Positions 7,244 to 14,756 of a stretch of 47,382 nucleotides of DNA are shown here, piece by piece. The DNA lies in NCBI GenBank assembly GCA_003599275.1, contig QZJG01000021.1, positions 1 through 47,382 of the forward strand, given 5' to 3'. The stretch is from Nitrospiraceae bacterium (GTDB lineage Bacteria; Nitrospirota; Thermodesulfovibrionia; UBA6902). The notes beneath the pieces are model-generated. The model searched no databases, had not been told where the DNA came from, and worked only from the letters and a program-made list of their open reading frames with translations. The translations under genes and the position numbers were made by a program. How positions within the stretch are numbered: the stretch's first letter is position 1; every line of letters starts with the position of its first letter.

Positions 7244-7290
7244 ATGCCGTCCGTCCTCTCTGCAGCAAGAGGACGGACGGCATTTTTTAT
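7244..7290 (+). terminator. Rho-independent terminator
   Basis: A perfect 16-bp stem, ATGCCGTCCGTCCTCT (7244-7259) and AGAGGACGGACGGCAT (7268-7283), with an 8-base loop, followed by a run of Ts (7282-7288). It lies between the convergent OsmC and cytochrome genes and probably ends the plus-strand unit; the weaker A/T run on the other side may let it act in both directions. Confidence 0.9.
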
Positions 7291-7307
7291 GACACCTTAT
7301 AGAAGGA

Positions 7308-8084
7308 CTATTTCGGCGCTGTTGGAATATTCGAGCCGTGGCAGTCTGTGCAGTTTTGCTGCCCGGTGATACCGACGCTCTTTGCGGCCACCCATCCTAC
7401 GGTTTCTTTATATTTTCCATCCTTCCATGCATTCAGGTCTTCAACAAGTTTATAGGCAGTGCTTGCAGCCACCCTTGCGCACCGGTCTTTCCTCTCGGGA
7501 CTCCCAAGTGGTTTATTGGCTGCCTCCATCCATCTGCCGACAGAGATATGACACAGAGGCGAGCTGCTGGCAGTTCTGACTATTTTCTCCTTATTTGCCT
7601 TTGGATTTTTCGGGACATACACGGGCAGGTCTGTTTCCGAATACCATTTCATTATATTGGACCCTATCGTGTGCCCGTGCTCGCACTCAGGACCGGCTAT
7701 CCTCGGCCCTATGATAAGATTGGATGCGATATTGGCTCCGGCAGCCGAACCGCATATCGTTCCCCATCCTGCCATGCCCCCTTCAAGCACGATGAACGGA
7801 TCTACCGGGAATGATTTGTACGGTTCTCCTATCTTTTCAGCAAGCTGGCTGAATATACTGCTTATGACAGCCGCTCCGCAGAATACCCTGTACCACTCAT
7901 TGTAAGCCAGCTCCGCGGTCTTTGCAGGATCAAGCTTTTCATACGGCCAGGGCCATTTCCCGGTTTCTACTTTTGCTTCTGCATTTGATACGATTCCCCC
8001 GCCTACCTGCGCGAGCACAGCTCCTATTGCCGCTGCTCCGGTTGCTGTAATAAGCTCCCTTCGTGAAAAAGTGTTGTGAGACAT
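7308..8084 (-). CDS. Tat-exported C_GCAxxG_C_C / split-Soret-type cytochrome c
   Basis: A 258-residue protein with a Tat signal (SRRELITATGAAAIGAVL) followed by mature sequence, so it is folded before export to the periplasm. The central segment carries the C_GCAxxG_C_C signature (WYRVFCGAAVISSIF, GGMAGWGTICGSAAGA, GPECEHGH), and the C-terminus has one classical heme site, NCTDCH. A second Cys-His pair (PLCHISVGRWMEAA) is also visible. This layout matches split-Soret cytochrome c of sulfate reducers, a periplasmic electron carrier of uncertain partner. A GGAGG lies five bases before the ATG. It is the second member of this superfamily in the window, the other being the selenoprotein candidate at 1861-2292. 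Confidence 0.85.
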   Translation of the reverse strand: MSHNTFSRRELITATGAAAIGAVLAQVGGGIVSNAEAKVETGKWPWPYEKLDPAKTAELAYNEWYRVFCGAAVISSIFSQLAEKIGEPYKSFPVDPFIVLEGGMAGWGTICGSAAGANIASNLIIGPRIAGPECEHGHTIGSNIMKWYSETDLPVYVPKNPKANKEKIVRTASSSPLCHISVGRWMEAANKPLGSPERKDRCARVAASTAYKLVEDLNAWKDGKYKETVGWVAAKSVGITGQQNCTDCHGSNIPTAPK

Positions 8085-8175
8085 GAAACCTCCTTTGATT
8101 TGAAATATGATATCTCCCCGTTAAACAGGAATGTGTTACAGTGTTATTGGAAAAATCTGTCGTAATGCCGAGAAT

Positions 8176-8249
8176 CGTCATACCCGTGAATGCAGGTATC
8201 CATGTTATTACTGGGAGGTGGATTCCCGATTACTGCCTCGGGAATGACG
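8176..8249. repeat. Dispersed inverted repeat (CGTCATTCCCG type)
   Basis: CGTCATACCCG (8176-8186) and CGGGAATGACG (8239-8249) are inverse copies with one mismatch, enclosing GTGAATGCAGGTATCC and GGTGGATTCCCG. This class is common between bacterial genes. The rest of the 8085-8308 interval shows no gene. Confidence 0.7.
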
Positions 8250-8308
8250 ATATTATTGTATGTTCGGGTCAATGACAAAAACATATAACTATGGTATTCA
8301 GTAATCTG

Positions 8309-9409
8309 TTAGTCATTCATGGGCTTAATGAACTTGAAATACACCATCGTCCAGTTGCCGAGAATTATGGCCATCGTGGACACTATGCTGGAAATTGCCA
8401 ATGTTGAAAAACCCGTAACGCCGTGCCCAAGATTACATCCGCCTGCAATCACAGCTCCTATGCCCATGATGATGCTCCCGAATAAGACCGTAAGGAATTC
8501 CTTTGCCGGCGGGATCTTCCACTTAAACTCCCTTAACCCTATGGCGCTTAAAAGAGCCCCAAACGGAACGGCAAGGATGAAGAACACGCCCCATGTGCCT
8601 CTGAACATACCGAGGAAACTGAATTCAGGGAAAATCGAATGGGAGCTTTTGTAAAGAAGGACATTGAAGAACTCCCTTATGGGTGTTGTAATAGCAAGTC
8701 CCCTGGGAACGCCTCCGAAATAGGATGATATCAACCATGAAGCTATTGTTAGTATCCCTATCAACAGGCCTGTCAGTCCCCACGAGTATGTCTTTGAATT
8801 TTTGCCGAAAGAGGGCTTGCCTTTCATGACAAAGACAAGCGCCGCGAGGGTGAATACTCCTATTGTGGCCCATTTGGTTACTGCGCCGCCTCCGAACAAG
8901 TCCCACAGCGCAGGGTTTGTCTTTCCAAAGACTTCAACCTTAAAACTCTTCAGATACTGATGGACCGGGCTCAGCAGGCCCTCCGTAGTCATGACAACAC
9001 CGAAGAAAAAACCCATAACCGCGCCCACCATGGATATCTGTCCCTCTCCTACTCTGAAAACCATGCCGCTGGCGCAGCCTCCCGCAAGCACTATGCCTAT
9101 GCCGAACAGAAATCCTCCCAGAATATTTGCAAGAGGGACGAAACCCTGTCTCATCAAATGGATCTGCTGGAGGGCCCCTGTCTCAGGATCAACTGCCCGT
9201 AACAGCCCGAAGTCATCAAGAAGGTTTGAGCCTACAACCGCTACAGCTACGCTCAGGAGATACGCCCTGAAGAGTTCCATGTCCTTCATGAATATTATGT
9301 CCCTGAATGCGGAATTCAGACAAAAGCGTCCCCTTTGCAAAATGAATCCCAGTGCCAGCCCCATGCCGACCGCCGTTATTGCCGTAATAAAGAGATTACC
9401 TTGCAGCAT
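8309..9409 (-). CDS. YeeE/YedE family membrane transporter (thiosulfate/sulfur or selenium)
   Basis: A polytopic inner-membrane protein of 366 residues with about nine or ten hydrophobic segments in two homologous halves. It carries the family cysteines in RGRFCLNSAFRD near the N-terminus, GGCASGMVFRVGEG in the first half and GGCNLGHGVTG in the second. Family members import thiosulfate (YeeE/TsuA) or are proposed to carry sulfur or selenium species (YedE). I use ATG 9409 (MLQGNLF), which has GGAGG eight bases upstream and overlaps the preceding usp gene by 14 bp. It is the last gene of the sigma-54-driven usp operon. Substrate is inferred; nearby selD and the dsr genes make both selenium and sulfur plausible. 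Confidence 0.88.
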   Translation of the reverse strand: MLQGNLFITAITAVGMGLALGFILQRGRFCLNSAFRDIIFMKDMELFRAYLLSVAVAVVGSNLLDDFGLLRAVDPETGALQQIHLMRQGFVPLANILGGFLFGIGIVLAGGCASGMVFRVGEGQISMVGAVMGFFFGVVMTTEGLLSPVHQYLKSFKVEVFGKTNPALWDLFGGGAVTKWATIGVFTLAALVFVMKGKPSFGKNSKTYSWGLTGLLIGILTIASWLISSYFGGVPRGLAITTPIREFFNVLLYKSSHSIFPEFSFLGMFRGTWGVFFILAVPFGALLSAIGLREFKWKIPPAKEFLTVLFGSIIMGIGAVIAGGCNLGHGVTGFSTLAISSIVSTMAIILGNWTMVYFKFIKPMND

Positions 9410-9908
9410 ATGCTTCCTCCAGTACAAAATCAGATTTCTCGCACCCAAGTGCTTTTGCTATGAGAACAGGGACCTTTGCCATTTTCTCTACATCCTTTGC
9501 CACACAGCCTGCAACCAGCTTCTGATACCACTTTCTGCCGTTGCAGCCGAGCACAAGCATGTCAACGTCTTCCTCGTCCGCAACCTTGAGGATCTCATCT
9601 ACAGGGTTTCCGGTCCTGATAAAAGTTTTAATATTGTCCTGGCCGCTGCTCTCAAGCTCGGTTTTGTAGTATGCAAGGATTTTCTCCGCCTTCGTATTCA
9701 TCGTCTCCATAAGCTCCGTGCCTTGCAGTGATTCCCTCAAAGCCGACATCTCCGGCTCGCCAAGCATGGCCGTCATCAATGTTCTGCCTTCGGGCTGCGC
9801 TACATGGAGAAGGATTATTTCCTCGGCATGCCCTATTACATTCCTGAATGAAGCAAGTACCCTCTTTGAGCCTTTTGTTTCGTCTACATTTAGCAATACC
9901 TTTTTCAT
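9396..9908 (-). CDS. Universal stress protein (UspA family), third of three tandem copies
   Basis: 170 residues, one Usp domain starting MKKVLLNVDETKGSKRVL, with the nucleotide-binding region LVLGCNGRKWYQKLVAGCVA followed by KVPVLIAK. The glycine motif is altered relative to the ATP-binding consensus G-2x-G-9x-G(S/T), since Cys follows the last Gly. A C-terminal tail of about 15 residues (CEKSDFVLEEAYAAR) is unique to this copy. It overlaps yedE by 14 bp and lies 27 bp after the second copy. UspA-family proteins are cytoplasmic stress or signalling proteins that often bind ATP; its role is presumably tied to the co-transcribed transporter. Confidence 0.9.
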   Translation of the reverse strand: MKKVLLNVDETKGSKRVLASFRNVIGHAEEIILLHVAQPEGRTLMTAMLGEPEMSALRESLQGTELMETMNTKAEKILAYYKTELESSGQDNIKTFIRTGNPVDEILKVADEEDVDMLVLGCNGRKWYQKLVAGCVAKDVEKMAKVPVLIAKALGCEKSDFVLEEAYAAR

Positions 9909-9935
9909 TTCTTCCTCCTTTTATGTTTATTAACG

Positions 9936-10463
9936 TCAGTAACTTTCCCTTAATTTCAATCCTGCGGGTGTCTTCCCTACGCCGCGTTTTCCCCTGACAG
10001 CCTTGTTTTTCGCTATGAGCACAGGGACCTTGGCGCTTCTTTCCACGGTCCTGCTCACACGACCCGTGATAAGTCTGTCCAGGGTTTTCTTTTCATTGCC
10101 GCCTGTGATGATGAGCTCGACGCCTTCTTCCTCTGCCACCCTGAGGATCTCATCCACAGGGTTCCCCTCTCTGACAATGGTCTTAATGCTGATCAGACCT
10201 CCATGCTCAAGCTCTTTTTTGTAGAATGCAAGGATTTCATCCGCCTTTCTGTCCAGCGCCTCCTTATGCTCTGTACCTTTGAGTGCTTCCTTCAAAGTTG
10301 ACAGCTCCGCGTCCCCTAACATGGCAGTCATCAGGGATTTGCCCTCAAGCTGCTCAACATGAAGCAGGATTACCTCATCCGGCGGTTTTACCATGTTATC
10401 GAAGACAGACAGCACCGACTTGGACCCTTTTGTTTCGTCTACGGCGATCAATACTTTTTTCAT
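9936..10463 (-). CDS. Universal stress protein (UspA family), second of three tandem copies
   Basis: 175 residues, a single Usp domain (MKKVLIAVDETKGSKSVL ... ITGGNEKKTLDRLITGRVSR ... KVPVLIAKN), ending in a basic tail (RGKRGVGKTPAGLKLRESY). The stretch EGKSLMTAMLGDAELSTLKE is shared exactly with the first copy, so the two arose by recent tandem duplication. It sits 21 bp after the first copy on the same transcript. The nucleotide-binding glycines are partly retained (GG in ITGGNE, G in ITGR). Confidence 0.9.
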   Translation of the reverse strand: MKKVLIAVDETKGSKSVLSVFDNMVKPPDEVILLHVEQLEGKSLMTAMLGDAELSTLKEALKGTEHKEALDRKADEILAFYKKELEHGGLISIKTIVREGNPVDEILRVAEEEGVELIITGGNEKKTLDRLITGRVSRTVERSAKVPVLIAKNKAVRGKRGVGKTPAGLKLRESY

Positions 10464-10484
10464 ATTCCCTCCTTCAGATTAAAT

Positions 10485-11069
10485 TTAATGAAAGAATGTA
10501 CCGTCCCGGGCAACAAGTCCCAGGAGGAACAAACCAAGAAAAACTATCGTAAAAACCACAAAAGCCAGATAGGCGTCCTTCCAGTTGTAAGGCGCTTCGC
10601 ATGAAGGAAATATCCGCGGTATCAAAACGGGCACCTTCGCAGCTTTCTCCACATCCCTGCTCACGCTCCCTGTAAACAGTCTGCTCAAAAAGGTCTTCCG
10701 GCTTTCGCCGAGGATTATAGCTTCAGCGCTTTCCTCATCCGCCACTTTGAGAATCTCATCCACGGGATTTCCATCCCTGACCATTATCTTTATATTTGTT
10801 TGGCCGCCGGCTTCAATCCCCTTTTTACAGGACGCAAGAATTCCCTCCGCCTTTATGTCCAAAGCCTCTTTGTGCTCTGAGCCCTTGAGTGCTTCCTTCA
10901 ATGTTGACAATTCCGCGTCGCCTAACATGGCAGTCATCAGGGATTTGCCTTCAAGCCTCTCGACATGAAGCAGGACCACCTCTCCGGCCTGCCTTATTTC
11001 ATTGCTGAAGGCTGATAAAGCAGCCCTTGAGCCTTTTGTTTCGTCTATTGCAATCAGTATTTTTTTCAT
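10485..11069 (-). CDS. Universal stress protein with a C-terminal membrane anchor, first of three tandem copies
   Basis: 194 residues. Residues 1-150 are a Usp domain (MKKILIAIDETKGSRAAL ... ILGESRKTFLSRLFTGSVSR ... KVPVLIPRI). The last 30 or so form one hydrophobic helix (AYLAFVVFTIVFLGLFLLGL) and a short tail (VARDGTFFH), so this copy is probably tethered to the inner membrane with the Usp domain in the cytoplasm. Membrane-anchored Usp proteins are uncommon. It retains the best ATP-binding motif of the three (GSVSR). It is the promoter-proximal gene of usp-usp-usp-yedE, with a sigma-54 promoter about 35-50 bp upstream. Tethering near the co-expressed transporter suggests a regulatory partnership, which is inference. 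Confidence 0.9.
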   Translation of the reverse strand: MKKILIAIDETKGSRAALSAFSNEIRQAGEVVLLHVERLEGKSLMTAMLGDAELSTLKEALKGSEHKEALDIKAEGILASCKKGIEAGGQTNIKIMVRDGNPVDEILKVADEESAEAIILGESRKTFLSRLFTGSVSRDVEKAAKVPVLIPRIFPSCEAPYNWKDAYLAFVVFTIVFLGLFLLGLVARDGTFFH

Positions 11070-11102
11070 CTTAACGCCTCATCTTTTCTGAAGTTAAGAA
11101 AA

Positions 11103-11117
11103 GCAATTACCATGCCA
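11103..11117 (-). promoter_or_regulatory. Sigma-54 (RpoN) promoter of the usp-yedE operon
   Basis: The minus strand reads TGGCATG-GTAA-TTGC (11117 to 11103), a match to the -24/-12 consensus TGGCACG-N4-TTGC with the required GG to GC spacing. Transcription would start near 11091, giving about a 20-base leader before the first usp ATG (11069). Confidence 0.85.
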
Positions 11118-11177
11118 TGTGTTAATTTCTTATTAATAGGGCACTTGATAATTTAAACTTGACAATCCGGCGTTAAT

Positions 11178-11221
11178 CTGTTAATTTGAGCTTAAGTTAA
11201 CTTAACAATTACAATTAACAG
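11178..11221. promoter_or_regulatory. Candidate enhancer / operator palindromes between regulator and usp operon
   Basis: A perfect 14-bp palindrome, TTAAGTTAACTTAA (11192-11205), is nested inside a 9-bp inverted repeat, CTGTTAATT (11178-11186) and AATTAACAG (11213-11221). It lies 60-105 bp upstream of the sigma-54 promoter, a usual place for activator binding sites, and immediately before the activator's own gene (11230), so it may mediate both activation and autoregulation. Confidence 0.6.
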
Positions 11222-11229
11222 GTGCTCCA

Positions 11230-12582
11230 GTGTTAAGCAGATTAACAAAAGAACCAGGGTTTCTCATAAATGTCTTTGAGACCATGAGAGAGGGGCTCAT
11301 GATAGTAGATTTAGAGGGACGCATCCTGTTATTCAACAGGGCCGCTGAAGACATAACCGGATATCGCAGAGAAGAAGTTATCGGAAAGCAATGCGATATA
11401 CTTGATACCGACACGTGCAGTCTTTTTGCTGAATCAGGCAAAGAAAGGAAGTGTAACCTGTTTGAAAAGGGCGCTGTGTTTAACAGAAAATGCCGGATAA
11501 CGAATAAAGATAAAAAGCATGTTTATCTCTTAAAAAATGCCGTGCTCCTGAAGGACGACAACGGTGAGCCTGTGGCAGGGATCGAGTCCATCACGGACAT
11601 TACTTCATTATATATGAAAGAGCTGGAGCTGGAAGAGTTGAAGAAGGGCCTGAGAGATGAATACTGGTTCATGGGTTTGCTGGGGAAAAGCCCCCTGATG
11701 CAGAGGCTGTATGACCAAATCAGAAATGCCGCCATGAGTGAGGCCCCGGTTCTGATATGCGGCGAGAGCGGCACAGGGAAAAATCTCATCGCTAATGCGA
11801 TACATAAATTAAGCAGGCGCAAGGACGGCCCGTTCACACATGTGAATTGCGCGTCTTTTAACGATTCTCTCCTTGAAAGCGAGCTCTTCGGCCATAAGAG
11901 GGGTTCTTTTACAGGTGCCGTGTGCGACAGGATCGGGAGGTTTGAGGCCGCGAACAGGGGGAGCATCTTTCTTGACGAAATTGGTGATATGCCGCATTTA
12001 ATGCAGGCAAAATTACTGCGGGTCCTTGAGGAAAAAGTAATGGAACGGGTCGGCGACAATAAACCGATTCATGTCGATATAAGACTGGTTTCAGCCACAA
12101 ACAAAGATTTAAATGAACTTGTTCAGGCAAATAAATTCAGGGAGGACCTCCTTTACAGGATAAATTCCATCCTTATAAGGACGCCGTCTTTAAGAGAGCG
12201 GGTTGAAGACATCCCGGTCCTTGCCTTCCACTATATGAAAAAAATCTCTGGAACAAATAATAAAGACGTTAAGAGGATAAGCCCCTCTGCCATGGAGATG
12301 ATGGGAAACTATTCCTGGCCGGGAAACGTGAGACAACTTATTAACGCCCTTGAACACAGCGTAATTACATGTAAAGGCGACACAATTGAAGTCCCTGACT
12401 TGCCTGAATACGTCTTTTATAATAAAAGGGTAAACAGAAATGAAGACAATATTAACCGTGAAAAGATACACTCGGCCCTTGCGCTTTATAAAGGCAACAG
12501 GACCCTTGCCGCGAAACACCTCGGGATAAGCAGAGTCACCTTATGGAAAAAACTCAAGGAATTCAGTATGGATCAAACTTAA
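11230..12582 (+). CDS. Sigma-54-dependent transcriptional activator (PAS-AAA+-Fis HTH)
   Basis: 450 residues. PAS domain at about 10-125, unusually Cys-rich (GKQCDILDTDTCSLF, ERKCNLFEKG, NRKCRI), which may bind a metal or redox ligand. AAA+ domain about 150-375 with Walker A GESGTGKN (about 178), the sigma-54 contact loop GSFTGA (about 226, variant of GAFTGA), Walker B GSIFLDEIGD and R-finger region LLYRINSI. A Fis-type helix-turn-helix is at the C-terminus (GNRTLAAKHLGISRVTLWKK). It couples ATP hydrolysis to opening of RpoN promoters. It is divergent from the usp-yedE operon, whose promoter is of sigma-54 type, so that operon is the obvious target. No receiver domain, so it senses directly through PAS. 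Confidence 0.95.
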   Translation: MLSRLTKEPGFLINVFETMREGLMIVDLEGRILLFNRAAEDITGYRREEVIGKQCDILDTDTCSLFAESGKERKCNLFEKGAVFNRKCRITNKDKKHVYLLKNAVLLKDDNGEPVAGIESITDITSLYMKELELEELKKGLRDEYWFMGLLGKSPLMQRLYDQIRNAAMSEAPVLICGESGTGKNLIANAIHKLSRRKDGPFTHVNCASFNDSLLESELFGHKRGSFTGAVCDRIGRFEAANRGSIFLDEIGDMPHLMQAKLLRVLEEKVMERVGDNKPIHVDIRLVSATNKDLNELVQANKFREDLLYRINSILIRTPSLRERVEDIPVLAFHYMKKISGTNNKDVKRISPSAMEMMGNYSWPGNVRQLINALEHSVITCKGDTIEVPDLPEYVFYNKRVNRNEDNINREKIHSALALYKGNRTLAAKHLGISRVTLWKKLKEFSMDQT

Positions 12583-12616
12583 AGAAAACAGGACGGGGCT
12601 TTTAGCTGTTTTAACA

Positions 12617-12625
12617 TGTTATAAT
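12617..12625 (+). promoter_or_regulatory. Extended -10 promoter of the MerR-type gene
   Basis: TGTTATAAT (TGn plus TATAAT) with no good -35. The -10 box ends five bases before the ATG at 12631, so the transcript should start at or next to the start codon. Confidence 0.55.
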
Positions 12626-12630
12626 TTCGC

Positions 12631-13104
12631 ATGAAATCAACCGGAAGAAAGAAAATATCAGAAGAAAAACTCTCGGAAGCAGGGAGAGAAAACCTTCCGC
12701 TTTATCCGATAGGTATTGTTGCCGAGCTCGCCGGCATTACTGACCAGACCCTCAGGCTGTATGAAAAGCATGGATTAATCAAACCCGCCAGAAGAGGTAA
12801 AGACAGATACTATTCTGAGAATGACATTAAATGGCTGAAATGCCTGAGAGACCTTATTCATGTAAAAAAGATCAGCATTGAAGGGATCAAGAAACTCCTT
12901 GATTACGCGCCCTGTTGGGAGATAAATGAATGTCCGAAGGAAACAAGAGAAAAGTGTCTGGCCTTTATAGAGAAAAGCAAACCATGCTGGGAGTTGAACA
13001 GACGAATATGTGAACAAAGCTCAGGGAAATTATGCAAAGACTGCATTGTCTATCTTTCAAGAGGCAAAAAGGGGAACCTTGCTTCCAGGTTACGCGCCGG
13101 TTAA
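12631..13104 (+). CDS. MerR-family regulator with C-terminal two-CW Cys domain
   Basis: 157 residues. After a basic N-terminal tail, residues about 25-95 form a MerR winged helix (YPIGIVAELAGITDQTLRLY, EKHGLIKPARR, YYSENDIKWLKCL). The C-terminal part holds a duplicated Cys-Trp motif: PCWEINECP...REKC, then KPCWELNRRIC...KLCKDC. This 'two-CW' pattern is a putative metal or Fe-S binding module, here replacing the usual coiled-coil effector domain. HspR-like MerR proteins also have the 'LRLYEKHGLIKPAR' helix. It likely represses or activates in response to redox state or metal; targets unknown. It follows the sigma-54 activator by 48 bp but has its own promoter. Confidence 0.85.
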   Translation: MKSTGRKKISEEKLSEAGRENLPLYPIGIVAELAGITDQTLRLYEKHGLIKPARRGKDRYYSENDIKWLKCLRDLIHVKKISIEGIKKLLDYAPCWEINECPKETREKCLAFIEKSKPCWELNRRICEQSSGKLCKDCIVYLSRGKKGNLASRLRAG

Positions 13105-13136
13105 AAGTGTAATCTTTTTTCAGCAGCCTGTCAGAG

Positions 13137-13490
13137 TCAGGAAATCCCGAATTCTTTTTTCAGCCAGCCTTCGAGTTTTTCGGAAAGCGGGTACATCCCG
13201 CCGATGCATTCCGATGTAGCGCACTGCATGGACTCTTTCAACAAGTCCTCCGGGACATCAAATACATACCCGACGGTTTTGCTTATGATAGGCTTTAATT
13301 CCATAATGACCAGGGCCGGTCTTTCCTCAAAGAGGTCAACATACAGCATAAAGCCATAGGTGAGGTCTACAACTTCACCTGAAGCCGACCTGGAATTCAG
13401 GGAAATCCTCGGGGTAACACCCCATCTGATATTCTCAACAACCTGTTTGATTTTTTTCAGTTTTTCAATGGTGATCTCTTCCATGGGCAT
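13137..13490 (-). CDS. Conserved hypothetical protein
   Basis: A 117-residue protein from ATG 13490 (MPMEEITIEKLKKIKQ). It has an N-terminal helix, a beta-rich middle (VVDLTYGFMLYVDLFEERP, ALVIMELKP) and a C-terminal helical section (PEDLLKESMQCAT, EGWLKKEF) with two Cys (QCATSECIGG). No known domain is recognised. A longer reading to 13721 would overlap the HIT gene on the other strand and adds sequence that mirrors it, so I reject that start. It is divergent from the HIT gene across about 95 bp and convergent with the MerR gene. Confidence 0.65.
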   Translation of the reverse strand: MPMEEITIEKLKKIKQVVENIRWGVTPRISLNSRSASGEVVDLTYGFMLYVDLFEERPALVIMELKPIISKTVGYVFDVPEDLLKESMQCATSECIGGMYPLSEKLEGWLKKEFGIS

Positions 13491-13586
13491 TATTATATAA
13501 AAAATTGTCTTATTTTGTTTAGAATAAACGGGACCCGGAAATGGAGCTATGAAGTCAGGAAGTGATGAAGAGGAGAAGGAGGCGCA

Positions 13587-13928
13587 ATGGACTGTCTGTT
13601 CTGCAAGATCATCGAGAGAAAGATCCCTGCAAAAATAGTTTATGAAGACGAACATGTTCTCGCGTTCGAGGATGTCAATCCGCAGGCCCCGGTACATATA
13701 CTCGTTATACCCAAAAAACATATTTCAACCTCGCTTGAAATAACAAGTGATGACAATGAGCTCCTCGGCCTCATGTATCAGGCTGCCAATAAAATCGCGA
13801 GGGACAGGAATGTGGCCGAAAGAGGGTTCAGGCTCGTGATGAACTGCAACCGGGAAGCGGGGCAGACGGTTTTTCATATTCACCTCCATCTGCTTGGTGG
13901 AAGGATACTGCACTGGCCGCCAGGGTAA
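13587..13928 (+). CDS. HIT (histidine triad) family nucleotide hydrolase
   Basis: HIT proteins of the HinT branch hydrolyse purine nucleotide phosphoramidates. The 113-residue product has the full branch pattern: N-terminal CLFCKIIERKIPAKIVYED with a CxxC, a middle VHILVIPKKHIST, and the catalytic triad HIHLHLLGGR followed by the C-terminal WPPG. A GGAGG stands six bases before ATG 13587. It is monocistronic and followed by a repeat cluster. Confidence 0.95.
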   Translation: MDCLFCKIIERKIPAKIVYEDEHVLAFEDVNPQAPVHILVIPKKHISTSLEITSDDNELLGLMYQAANKIARDRNVAERGFRLVMNCNREAGQTVFHIHLHLLGGRILHWPPG

Positions 13929-13992
13929 AGGCAGGGATTAGGGATTAAGGATTAGTGAACAGACTTCGGTTGTCATTCCCGCTTGTTGGGCT

Positions 13993-14084
13993 CGTCATTC
14001 CGACTTGTTCGGAATCTTTCTTGAAAAAATTCTGGACAAGCCAGAATGACAGAAACAGACAGATTGCGGACAAGCCGCAATGAC
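13993..14084. repeat. Cluster of three short hairpin repeats (GGACAAGCC core)
   Basis: Three adjacent hairpins: one around TCATTCCGACTTGTTCGGAAT (about 13995-14015), ATTCT-GGACAAGCC-AGAAT (14029-14047) and ATTGC-GGACAAGCC-GCAAT (14063-14081). They share the ACAAG/CTTGT loop core. Iterated GATTAGGGATTAAGGATTAG precedes them (13935-13954). They lie between the HIT and endonuclease genes, and an apparent N-terminal extension of the latter would be encoded by them. Confidence 0.65.
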
Positions 14085-14096
14085 GGAAATGGGCGT

Positions 14097-14756
14097 ATGG
14101 GGAAAAAAAGACAAACAGATAACAGAAAGATCCTGCTCGACATCTACCGCGCCCTCTTCAAATCCTTCGGGCCGCAGCACTGGTGGCCGGGGGAGACGCC
14201 TTTTGAAGTGGCTGTGGGGGCGATCATTACGCAGAATACGAACTGGGGGAATGTCGAGAAGGCCATTAATAATTTGAAGGAGCAAAAGGTGTTGAACGCA
14301 AAACTCCTCTTTGAGATGCCGCCTGAAAAGCTCGCTTCGCTTATAAGACCCGCCGGTTACTTTAATGTAAAAACAAAGAGGCTGAAAGAATTTCTCTCGT
14401 TCCTGTTAACTCGATACAGGGGCAGCATGGAGAGGATGAAAAAGGGAGACACCTCCACATTGAGGCACGAGCTTCTGAATGTAAAGGGCATCGGGCCGGA
14501 GACAGCGGATTCCATCCTGCTCTATGCCCTGGAGAAGCCGGTATTCGTAATTGACGCTTACACGAAGAGGGTCCTTTCAAGACATAAAATTGTTTCGGAA
14601 GATGTGACTTATCATGAGCTGCAGGGACTTTTTCACAAGGACCTTCCAACTGATGTACAATTGTTCAACGAATATCACGCACTCTTTGTAATGGCCGGCA
14701 AGCATTTCTGCAAGCCAAAGCCGCGATGTGAAGAGTGCCCGTTGAAGGGTATGTGA
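14097..14756 (+). CDS. Endonuclease III-like HhH-GPD DNA glycosylase
   Basis: 219 residues from ATG 14097 (MGKKRQTDNRK). This HhH-GPD family excises damaged bases. Visible are PFEVAVGAIITQNTNWGNVEKAI, the helix-hairpin-helix LLNVKGIGPETADSILLYAL, and the catalytic Asp in FVIDAYTKRVLSRH. In place of the Lys of AP-lyase members, the position before VKGIGPETA appears non-lysine, so it may be monofunctional. The C-terminal Fe-S loop has only three of four Cys (FCKPKPRCEECPLKGM); the codon where the fourth Cys is expected is the TGA stop. The extension upstream of 14097 lies in repeats. Confidence 0.88.
   Translation: MGKKRQTDNRKILLDIYRALFKSFGPQHWWPGETPFEVAVGAIITQNTNWGNVEKAINNLKEQKVLNAKLLFEMPPEKLASLIRPAGYFNVKTKRLKEFLSFLLTRYRGSMERMKKGDTSTLRHELLNVKGIGPETADSILLYALEKPVFVIDAYTKRVLSRHKIVSEDVTYHELQGLFHKDLPTDVQLFNEYHALFVMAGKHFCKPKPRCEECPLKGM

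Noticed and set aside
7308-8084. A selenocysteine in the split-Soret-type cytochrome, by analogy with the other C_GCAxxG protein
   Set aside because: All family Cys codons here are TGC/TGT and the gene is open from its ATG without internal TGA.
13491-13721. N-terminal extension of the minus-strand hypothetical protein into the HIT gene
   Set aside because: The sequence there is the reverse strand of the HIT gene; the ATG at 13490 gives a self-contained protein.
14046-14096. N-terminal extension of the endonuclease III-like protein
   Set aside because: The extra codons fall in the hairpin repeats; ATG 14097 fits the family start.
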